Both the position numbers and the translations under genes were made by a program. A stretch of DNA of 64,000 nt, from the NCBI GenBank assembly GCA_964520905.1, contig CAZFQL010000012.1, positions 1 to 64,000 of the forward strand, written 5' to 3'. The notes beneath the pieces are model-generated. The model was not told where the DNA came from, searched no databases, and saw nothing but the letters and a program-made list of their open reading frames with translations. The number at the start of each line of letters is the position of its first letter. Within the stretch, counting starts at the first letter, position 1. This stretch comes from JAGVIE01 sp964520905 (GTDB lineage Bacteria > Bacteroidota > Ignavibacteria > UBA10030 > SZUA-254). This document shows positions 54,933-62,319 of this stretch, in pieces.

Positions 54933-56183
54933 ATGGCAAATAATAAAAAATCAAAAAAGAAAATTATTATCTTTTCAATTGTCGGTGTGCTGGTGATTGT
55001 TCTAACTCTGCTCGTTATTCTTGGCAGCAAGAAAGAACCTGTATACACGGTGCAGACTGAAAAAGTGGCGCGGCGAACTATCACCCAGACCGTCACAGCG
55101 ACAGGGAAGATTTATCCGGAAGTTCAAGTGATCATTACTCCTGAAGTCAGCGGTGAGATTATATTGCTGCCGATGAAAGAAGGAACGAAAGTAAAAAGAG
55201 GCGATTTGCTTCTCAAGATTAAACCTGATATTTATCTTGCCATGCGGGATCAAGCGGCATCGGGACTTGCCTCTACAAAAGCAAGCCTTCTCAGAGCCGA
55301 AGCAGAATATAAACGTTCCCAGGAACTGTCTTCAAAAGGTCTTATCTCCACGTCCGAGCTTGAGCAGTCGAAGATGTCATATGAAGTCGCAAGAGCACAG
55401 TTCGATCAAGCCGATGCACAATTAAAACAGGTAAACGAAAGTCTATCGAAGACATCGATCTTCTCTCCTATGGACGGTACGATCTCCGATTTAAAGGTAG
55501 AACAGGGAGAGCGAGTTCTCGGTACCAGTCAATTTCAGGGTACTACCGTGATGACCGTAGCCGATCTATCGAGGATGGAAGCGCGTGTTGATGTAGGGGA
55601 GAATGATATAATACTAATTTCAATCGGCGATACGGCTCGGATTGAAGTCGATGCGGTTCAAAATAAAAAATTGAATGGAATTGTTTATGAGATCGGAAAT
55701 TCGGCAAAGACGAAAGGTCTCGGGACTCAGGAAGAGGTAACAAATTTTGAGGTGAAGATCCGTATTATCGATAAAGATGTGATACTCCGTCCCGGCATGT
55801 CGATGACAGCGACTGTTGAAACCGAAACAAAGAAAAATGTTCTTACCGTCCCAATCCAGAGCGTTACTACGCGTGCTATGGAAAAAGGAAAAGACAAGAC
55901 TCAAACTCCCGATGAGAGTGATGAGATGGCATCCAGCGATACAAGGATCAAACAAAAAACTGAAAAAGTTAAAGAGATTGTTTTTTTAGTCGATAATAAT
56001 GCGGTAAAAACTGTTGAAGTAAAACGAGGCATCTCTGATGATTCTTATACAGAGATTACTGCCGGATTAGAGGAGAACAAGGATGTGGTATCGGGGAGTT
56101 ATAAAGCCATCAATAGGGAATTAGAAGATGCCGCTAAGGTAAAAGTGGACAATAAGAAACCGAAGTCCAAGAAAACTGAATAA
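54933..56183 (+). CDS. MacA/HlyD-type periplasmic adaptor
   Basis: 416 residues with one N-terminal span (IIIFSIVGVLVIVLTLLVIL). The first half-lipoyl motif is VIITPEVSGEIILLPMKEG, then VKRGDLLLKIKPDIYL, a coiled coil near 95-165 (KASLLRAEAEYKRSQELSSK), and the second half-motif TSIFSPMDGTISDLKVEQGE. The C-terminal beta-barrel and membrane-proximal parts follow. A charged insertion rich in Lys, Asp and Thr (KGKDKTQTPDESDEM) near residues 320-345 is not usual in MacA. It should bridge the ABC permease and TolC. It begins 42 bases after tolC. Confidence 0.92.
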   Translation: MANNKKSKKKIIIFSIVGVLVIVLTLLVILGSKKEPVYTVQTEKVARRTITQTVTATGKIYPEVQVIITPEVSGEIILLPMKEGTKVKRGDLLLKIKPDIYLAMRDQAASGLASTKASLLRAEAEYKRSQELSSKGLISTSELEQSKMSYEVARAQFDQADAQLKQVNESLSKTSIFSPMDGTISDLKVEQGERVLGTSQFQGTTVMTVADLSRMEARVDVGENDIILISIGDTARIEVDAVQNKKLNGIVYEIGNSAKTKGLGTQEEVTNFEVKIRIIDKDVILRPGMSMTATVETETKKNVLTVPIQSVTTRAMEKGKDKTQTPDESDEMASSDTRIKQKTEKVKEIVFLVDNNAVKTVEVKRGISDDSYTEITAGLEENKDVVSGSYKAINRELEDAAKVKVDNKKPKSKKTE

Positions 56184-56200
56184 AAAAATAAGGTAAATTT

Positions 56201-56926
56201 ATGTCGATCAGTAATCATGTAGTTATCAATCTTCAGCAAATCAAAAAAATATATGATATGGGTGGAGCCGAGGAAGTTCAGGCGCTTCGGGGTGTTTCAC
56301 TTCAAATCCAAAAAAATGAATATGTCGCAATTATGGGACCATCGGGATCGGGCAAATCTACGTTAATGAATATCATCGGTTGCTTGGATACTCCGTCATC
56401 CGGATTATATGAATTTAACGGTGTCAATGTCAGTGAGATGAATGACAACCAGCTTGCGAAGATTCGGAATAAAGAGATCGGGTTCGTTTTCCAGACTTTC
56501 AATTTACTTGCCCGCTCCGATTCACTTCATAACGTTGAGCTGCCTCTAATCTATGCAGGCGTTACATCGGCAGACCGCAAACGGCTTGCGCGTGAAGCCC
56601 TTGAACACGTCGGCTTGGGGGATAGAGGACATCATAAGCCAAACGAGCTTTCCGGCGGTCAACGGCAGCGTGTGGCGGTTGCGCGTGCGCTCGTCAACAG
56701 GCCCTCTATCTTACTTGCCGATGAACCGACTGGAAACCTCGATTCAAAAACTGGTGATGAGATCATGGTTCTTTTTCATGAACTTCATTCGCAAGGTAAT
56801 ACAATTATTTTGGTTACTCATGAAGAGTATATCGCAGAACATGCTCATCGCATAATTCGCATCCGCGATGGAATGATTGAGAGTGACGAAATCGTAAAAA
56901 ACCAGAAAAAAGTAAACACAGCCTGA
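56201..56926 (+). CDS. MacB/LolD-type ABC transporter ATP-binding protein
   Basis: 241 residues. Walker A is GPSGSGKST near residues 46-54; the Q-loop is FVFQTFNLLAR; the signature is LSGGQRQRVAVARAL; Walker B is ILLADEPTGNLDSKTG; and the H-loop is LVTHEEYIAEHA. This is the MacB/LolD subfamily that drives tripartite exporters by mechanotransmission rather than substrate passage. Only one such ATPase is present for three downstream permeases. It starts 17 bases after the adaptor gene. Confidence 0.95.
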   Translation: MSISNHVVINLQQIKKIYDMGGAEEVQALRGVSLQIQKNEYVAIMGPSGSGKSTLMNIIGCLDTPSSGLYEFNGVNVSEMNDNQLAKIRNKEIGFVFQTFNLLARSDSLHNVELPLIYAGVTSADRKRLAREALEHVGLGDRGHHKPNELSGGQRQRVAVARALVNRPSILLADEPTGNLDSKTGDEIMVLFHELHSQGNTIILVTHEEYIAEHAHRIIRIRDGMIESDEIVKNQKKVNTA

Positions 56927-56934
56927 AGAATTTT

Positions 56935-58158
56935 ATGTACTTTCTGCATGAAATAAAAGAAGGATTAATCATCGCCTTTCGGGCGATCAGGGCAAACAAG
57001 ATGCGTTCTGTATTGACGACGCTCGGAATTGTCATCGGTATAGTTTCTGTAACCCTGATGGCAACTGCCATAGAGGGTGTTGACCGTGCATTCGAAAAAA
57101 GTGCATCTGCATTCGGATCGAAAGTTCTCTACATCCAAAAATTTCCATGGGTACAGCACGACGATTGGTGGAAGTACAGAAATCGGCGCGATATGAAAGT
57201 AGAATATGTAAGCGCTATTTCCCGGCAGGCGACGCTGGTCGATGCAGTAGCGCCTTCGGTTCTGACTTTTAAAGATGCCCGCTTCGGTTCGAGAACAATG
57301 TTGAGCGCATTTGTAACCGGAACAACGCATCAATACCAAGAAGCCTCAGGTACAACGATTCAGGATGGGCGTTTTATTTCACAGGAAGAGTCGGATGGCG
57401 GGCGACCCGTTTGCGCGATCGGCGCCAATGTAGCCGAAACGCTGTTTCCATCCATAGATCCTATCGGACAAACGATCAAAATAGGCGGTTTTCCGTACAC
57501 TGTACTCGCGGTTTTTGAAAAACAGGGTGGCATGTTCGGAACTTTTACTTCTGATAATCGGATTTTTGTTCCAATAAATTCATTCATGAATCAATTCGGG
57601 TCACGGCGCGATGTGCTGATCAGCGCTCGCGTGGCACAGGGAGTTGATATAGAAGAAGCGAAAGAAGAACTTCGGGGCGTCATGCGCAAGATACGCCACA
57701 TAGAACCGGGCGAGCAAGATGATTTCAATATCAATGAACAGGAAATGCTGACGCAAATCTTCGGAGCGATAACAGCTGTCATTGCCGGTATAGGTTTTTT
57801 CATTACAGGGCTGTCGCTTTTTGTTGGCGGTATCGGTATCATGAACATAATGTATGTTTCTGTAACCGAACGAACCAAAGAAATCGGAATCCGGAAAGCT
57901 ATCGGCGCCCGGCGACGAACCATACTTTTCCAATTCCTCGTTGAAGCGGCGCTTATCTGTCTGATCGGTGGTATCATCGGTTTGATGATCGCATATCCGC
58001 TCAGTTTGATAGCCGATCAAATATTACCGACTGCTATGCCGATATCCGTAGTTATACTCTCTCTATTTGTTTCGCTGTTTGTGGGTGTTATCTCGGGATT
58101 TCTTCCGGCATATAAGGCATCAAAGTTAGATCCTGTAGACGCGTTGCGGTACGAGTAG
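56935..58158 (+). CDS. MacB-type ABC transporter permease 1
   Basis: 407 residues. One N-terminal span follows RANKMRSVLTTLGIVIGIVS, then a large periplasmic MacB_PCD domain, and three C-terminal spans of an FtsX domain: IFGAITAVIAGIGFFITG, a second span near 320-345 preceded by the family motif MNIMYVSVTERTKEIGIRKA, and a third near the end. It is the most divergent of the three permeases; the other two are closer to each other. It starts 8 bases after the ATPase gene. Confidence 0.93.
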   Translation: MYFLHEIKEGLIIAFRAIRANKMRSVLTTLGIVIGIVSVTLMATAIEGVDRAFEKSASAFGSKVLYIQKFPWVQHDDWWKYRNRRDMKVEYVSAISRQATLVDAVAPSVLTFKDARFGSRTMLSAFVTGTTHQYQEASGTTIQDGRFISQEESDGGRPVCAIGANVAETLFPSIDPIGQTIKIGGFPYTVLAVFEKQGGMFGTFTSDNRIFVPINSFMNQFGSRRDVLISARVAQGVDIEEAKEELRGVMRKIRHIEPGEQDDFNINEQEMLTQIFGAITAVIAGIGFFITGLSLFVGGIGIMNIMYVSVTERTKEIGIRKAIGARRRTILFQFLVEAALICLIGGIIGLMIAYPLSLIADQILPTAMPISVVILSLFVSLFVGVISGFLPAYKASKLDPVDALRYE

Positions 58159-58161
58159 GCA

Positions 58162-59421
58162 ATGACCGGGGCGCTTGAAACATTTCTTCACGAAGTAAAA
58201 GAAAGTCTTACGATGGCGATCGTATCCATCAGGACTAACAAGCTTCGTTCTATCCTTACTCTCCTTGGTATCGCTGTAGGTGTCTTTTCTATCATCGGTG
58301 TTATGACTGCAATGGGTGTACTTACCAGCAGTATTGAAAACGGGATGACGTTCCTTGGTGCGAATACGTTTCAGGTTCAAAAGACCTCGCCTATGATGAC
58401 AGGTGATGTAAAAGAGAGGCTCAAGATGATGAACAGGAAAAAGATTACGTACGAACAAGCTCTCAGAGTAAAAGAATCTTCTACGCTCGCTAAAGCGGTC
58501 GGTATGTTTTGTTATCTTAACGGTTCCAAGGTTGTCGTTGCTGAAGACGGAAGTAAAACAAATCCGAGTGTGAATGTGTCGGGTCGTGATATTGAAAGTT
58601 TCCTGGCGAACAACTGGATAATTGAAGATGGTCGGCTTTTCAGCCAGGGCGAAATGAATTCCGGTAGTTACGTTGCGATTCTTGGAGCCGATGTGGTCAA
58701 AAAACTTTATCCTAAAAGCGATCCTATAGGTCAAACTATACGCGTAGACAAGCGTAAATTTCAGGTAATCGGGATAGTACAATCGAAAGGATCCGTCTTA
58801 GGCGGCGGTGATGAATCGTTTGTATTGATTCCACTTAACACATTTTTTGGAATTTACGGGAAAGATCAGGAGTTCTCATTCAAAGTACAAGCGGATGCGA
58901 TGGCTATCGACGATTGTATGGAACAGGTTAGGGGAATTTTACGAACTGCACGTCATGTTCCGCCGGGCGCCGAAGATGATTTCGCAATTGTCTCAAACGA
59001 TTCGTTGATCAATCAATTTAATGATTTTACGAAATATCTTCGGCTCGGTATAATTATTATCAGCAGTATTTCACTGCTTGCCGCCGGTGTGGGCATAATG
59101 AATATCATGCTCGTTTCAGTTACAGAACGGACAAGAGAAATCGGAATACGCAAAGCGGTTGGAGCACGAAAGAACAATATCATGACGCAGTTTGTTCTCG
59201 AAGCGGTTCTTGTGAGCGAGTTCGGCGGGATAATTGGTATTATACTTGGTATTCTTGGTGGAAACATAATCGCGCTGACGATGAATGCGAGTCCGGTTAT
59301 ACCGTACGATTGGGTGCTGATCGGTTTTATTACATGCAGTTTTATAGGGATAGTTTTCGGCGTCTATCCGGCATGGAAAGCGGCGAATCTCGATCCGATT
59401 GAATCTTTAAGATATGAATGA
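58162..59421 (+). CDS. MacB-type ABC transporter permease 2
   Basis: 419 residues. It has the same topology as permease 1: a first span in RSILTLLGIAVGVFSIIGVM, a periplasmic domain, and an FtsX domain with VGIMNIMLVSVTERTREIGI. Compared with permease 3, the blocks LTLLGIAVGVFSII and the FtsX core are nearly the same, so 2 and 3 look like a recent duplication. The start lies 3 bases after the permease 1 stop. No ATPase lies between, so it must share the single ATPase or the subunits must form alternative complexes. Confidence 0.92.
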   Translation: MTGALETFLHEVKESLTMAIVSIRTNKLRSILTLLGIAVGVFSIIGVMTAMGVLTSSIENGMTFLGANTFQVQKTSPMMTGDVKERLKMMNRKKITYEQALRVKESSTLAKAVGMFCYLNGSKVVVAEDGSKTNPSVNVSGRDIESFLANNWIIEDGRLFSQGEMNSGSYVAILGADVVKKLYPKSDPIGQTIRVDKRKFQVIGIVQSKGSVLGGGDESFVLIPLNTFFGIYGKDQEFSFKVQADAMAIDDCMEQVRGILRTARHVPPGAEDDFAIVSNDSLINQFNDFTKYLRLGIIIISSISLLAAGVGIMNIMLVSVTERTREIGIRKAVGARKNNIMTQFVLEAVLVSEFGGIIGIILGILGGNIIALTMNASPVIPYDWVLIGFITCSFIGIVFGVYPAWKAANLDPIESLRYE

Positions 59422-59455
59422 CATATGATATTTTCTGATTTTATTCTTGATTGAT

Positions 59456-60715
59456 ATGGGACAGGTATTCGAAACTATAGCGCACGAATTTCGTGAGAGC
59501 TTGGCGATGGCGCTCATCGCTTTGCGAATCAATAAACTAAGATCGATTCTCACACTGCTGGGAATAGCCGTTGGTGTATTCTCGATCATTGCTGTCATGA
59601 CAGCAATGGGAGTATTGCTCAATAGTATCGAAAGCGGGTTAAGCCAGTTGGGCGCTAACACATTCCAAATCCAAAGAACAGCCATGTTCAATTCTGGTAA
59701 TCCGCAGGAACGTGCCAAAATGAGGAACCGGAAAAATCTTAAATATGCCCAGGGACTACTCGTCAAGGAGCGAGCGACGTTGGCTAAGGCGGTTGGCTTA
59801 GAGGCATGGAGCGGTGGGAAGATTGTCGCTACTTTAACCGGGCAAAAATCCAATCCTGATGTCGCGATTGTTGGTGAGGATATCGAAGGATTTGCTACGA
59901 ACAACTGGGATATTGGTGACGGCAGGTTATTCACGCAGAGCGAGTTGAACTCTGGACGGAAGGTTGCTATACTTGGAATTCAAGTCGTTAAAAAAATCTT
60001 TACCAAATTGGATCCGATCGGACAAACAATTAGAATTGACGGACAGGAATACGAAGTCATCGGTACCATCGAGCCGAAAGGCGGAATGCTTGGCGGTAAT
60101 CAGGATAATTTCGTCGCCGTCCCACTAACGACATTGTTCGATGTCTATGGCAGTGACCGGGATATACACATTATGGTGCAGGCATCATCGCGTGAAACAT
60201 TTGACGATTGCATTGAACAAGTAAGAGGCATCCTACGATCTGCACGCCAGGTAACACCCGGAGCCGATGATGATTTTTATCTCTTTTCCAACGATTCGAT
60301 GATCGAACAGTTTAACGATTTCACGAAGTATGTCCGGCTCGGCATTATGGTCATCAGTGCCATCGCATTAATTGCAGCCGGTGTGGGCATCATGAACATA
60401 ATGCTCGTATCCGTTACCGAACGTACGAGAGAAATTGGTATACGGAAAGCTATCGGCGCGAAGAAAAATAATATCCTCTCACAATTTATTCTCGAGGCCG
60501 TTGTCATTAGCGAACTCGGTGGAATGATAGGAATCATAATCGGTATACTCGTCGGTAATATTCTTGCAGTCACTTTATCCGTTCCCGCTATTATTCCCTG
60601 GGATTGGGTGGTAATCGGGTTTTTAGTTTGTTCGTTAATCGGGGTAGTTTTTGGTGTTTATCCTGCATGGAAAGCCTCAAATCTTGATCCAATCGAGGCA
60701 TTAAGATATGAATAA
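59456..60715 (+). CDS. MacB-type ABC transporter permease 3
   Basis: 419 residues from ATG 59456; a TTG at 59447 would add three residues. It has a first span in RSILTLLGIAVGVFSIIAVM, a periplasmic domain, and an FtsX domain with VGIMNIMLVSVTERTREIGI and the terminal LDPIEALRYE. The block AGVGIMNIMLVSVTERTREI is identical to that of permease 2. Together with the TolC, adaptor and ATPase genes it completes a six-gene export operon. Confidence 0.92.
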   Translation: MGQVFETIAHEFRESLAMALIALRINKLRSILTLLGIAVGVFSIIAVMTAMGVLLNSIESGLSQLGANTFQIQRTAMFNSGNPQERAKMRNRKNLKYAQGLLVKERATLAKAVGLEAWSGGKIVATLTGQKSNPDVAIVGEDIEGFATNNWDIGDGRLFTQSELNSGRKVAILGIQVVKKIFTKLDPIGQTIRIDGQEYEVIGTIEPKGGMLGGNQDNFVAVPLTTLFDVYGSDRDIHIMVQASSRETFDDCIEQVRGILRSARQVTPGADDDFYLFSNDSMIEQFNDFTKYVRLGIMVISAIALIAAGVGIMNIMLVSVTERTREIGIRKAIGAKKNNILSQFILEAVVISELGGMIGIIIGILVGNILAVTLSVPAIIPWDWVVIGFLVCSLIGVVFGVYPAWKASNLDPIEALRYE

Positions 60716-60776
60716 GATTTATCCAATTTTCCTACTCTGACCATTCTTGACTTTCGGTATATTAATATCGAAATTA

Positions 60777-60790
60777 TAGTAAGCTTACTA
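60777..60790. promoter_or_regulatory. 14-bp palindrome upstream of sorting-domain protein gene
   Basis: TAGTAAGCTTACTA is a perfect palindrome 40 bases upstream of the next gene's start. A TTGACT is found about 30 bases upstream of it, near 60748. It could be an operator in the promoter region; this is only suggestive. Confidence 0.3.
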
Positions 60791-60829
60791 CACAGCTATA
60801 TCCTGTAAAAAATTATAAGGAGAACTTCA

Positions 60830-62227
60830 ATGAGACGAAATGCTATCAATTATTTTCTAATAACACTTTTAATAATCTTTTCCGCTTCGATTGCTTTTTC
60901 CCAGATCAAGTATCGAACATTCAGTCAATACGATTTATCCCTTAAGAAAGCCAAAGCCGGCAAAATTCTAAACAGTAATGTCAGTTTTGTGTTTAAGAAT
61001 GACAGCCTTAGTTTTGCTGTTAATGGTCTTCATGCAAGATTGAATTCATCGATCAACGGGATAATAGATTCAGGCGGATTTACCAATATAGTTATAAGTG
61101 AAAGAGGAAAAGTGTTTACTGCAACCGGTCGATCTGTTGCGGCTGGAGATTCGGCGAGGCTTATTTTTAATCTCGATAAGAAAGCCCCCGGTGCAAAAGC
61201 AAGTAAATGGTGGTGGTATATGGATGGTGTTCAGGTTGGAAATAAACGTCATGAATTAACCGGAACTTATCAGCCAATTCAGATCCAACCAAACGGTGGG
61301 ACTGTTCGAGATTATATCTATAAGCACATCATTCATCGCCCACAGGGCTTGATCGTAGGAATGGTCACTGAAACTCTAAAGGTTGGCTGGATCAGATATA
61401 AGAATGCTGACCGTAAATTTTTCCCGCACACTGATGCTGCCCGCTGTTTCGATGTCATCGCGACAGGGTCAACTATTACTCGACCCTTCGATCACAAGCT
61501 GCAAAATCCACACGTCAAGAAACATAACAATCACTTGCTCGGTGAAGTTCATGCATTAAAGCTTGCGATAATTGCGAATGATTCAGGAGCAACTCAACCA
61601 TTGGATACGACTGCATTAGGCGATTTGATTTATAACGATCTCACTAATCCGGGCGATCCGGGTAACGGTTTAACATTGCGTAATCTTGTAGCGATTATCG
61701 ATTCAGCGCTCACATACTGCCATCATTTCGATTTGATGCCAGGCATCTATTCAAAATTCGATACGTGCGTTTCCAGAATCAATCGCGCCTTCGACGGTTC
61801 ATATATTGCCGTTTCATTTAATCCATTTGTACTTGCAGGAACACATGCACTTGAAGAAATTCCATTCCTGCATCCCAATCCGACCGCTGTGTCCGTAATG
61901 AGACGCGGTTCAAAATACTCGATACTCGATCAGATGCCTGAACTGTTTACTCTTCAACAAAACTATCCTAATCCTTTCAATCCGTCAACGACAATTGATT
62001 TTAATTTAGCTGAACCGGGCATCGTGACATTGAGAGTGTTCAATCTTCTTGGGCAGGAAGTCGCGACATTATTAGATCGTGAAGAAATGGAAGATGGTGA
62101 ACAATCTATCGAATTCAATGCGAACAATCTCACATCCGGAATTTATTTTTACAAAATATTTGCACAAGGGGTCGGCGAAAGTAAAATGCAATTACAGGCG
62201 ACGAAGCGGATGATGTTGGTGAAGTAG
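60830..62227 (+). CDS. Secreted protein of unknown function with C-terminal sorting domain
   Basis: 465 residues with a signal peptide (ITLLIIFSASIAFSQ). The body (residues 20-365) has no motif I recognise. It includes WWWYMDGVQVGNKRHE near 125 and an alpha-helical stretch with HNNHLLGEVHALKLAI near 240. The last 90 residues are the sorting domain, FTLQQNYPNPFNPSTTIDF to KRMMLVK. An AAGGAG-like ribosome-binding site precedes the start. It is the fifth such cargo protein in the window. Confidence 0.85.
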   Translation: MRRNAINYFLITLLIIFSASIAFSQIKYRTFSQYDLSLKKAKAGKILNSNVSFVFKNDSLSFAVNGLHARLNSSINGIIDSGGFTNIVISERGKVFTATGRSVAAGDSARLIFNLDKKAPGAKASKWWWYMDGVQVGNKRHELTGTYQPIQIQPNGGTVRDYIYKHIIHRPQGLIVGMVTETLKVGWIRYKNADRKFFPHTDAARCFDVIATGSTITRPFDHKLQNPHVKKHNNHLLGEVHALKLAIIANDSGATQPLDTTALGDLIYNDLTNPGDPGNGLTLRNLVAIIDSALTYCHHFDLMPGIYSKFDTCVSRINRAFDGSYIAVSFNPFVLAGTHALEEIPFLHPNPTAVSVMRRGSKYSILDQMPELFTLQQNYPNPFNPSTTIDFNLAEPGIVTLRVFNLLGQEVATLLDREEMEDGEQSIEFNANNLTSGIYFYKIFAQGVGESKMQLQATKRMMLVK

Positions 62228-62265
62228 TATGTAAAAAGGTTTATTATTTGATCAAGCAGTATGTG

Positions 62266-62296
62266 AAAACCCCGGATTAAATGCTCGGGGTTTTTT
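62266..62296 (+). terminator. Rho-independent terminator after the sorting-domain gene
   Basis: AAAACCCCG (62266-62274) pairs with CGGGGTTTT (62286-62294) around an 11-base loop, followed by more T. The A-rich left side makes it bidirectional and may also serve the convergent M28 gene. Confidence 0.88.
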
Positions 62297-62319
62297 ATTT
62301 AATACTTCACCGAGAGTAA

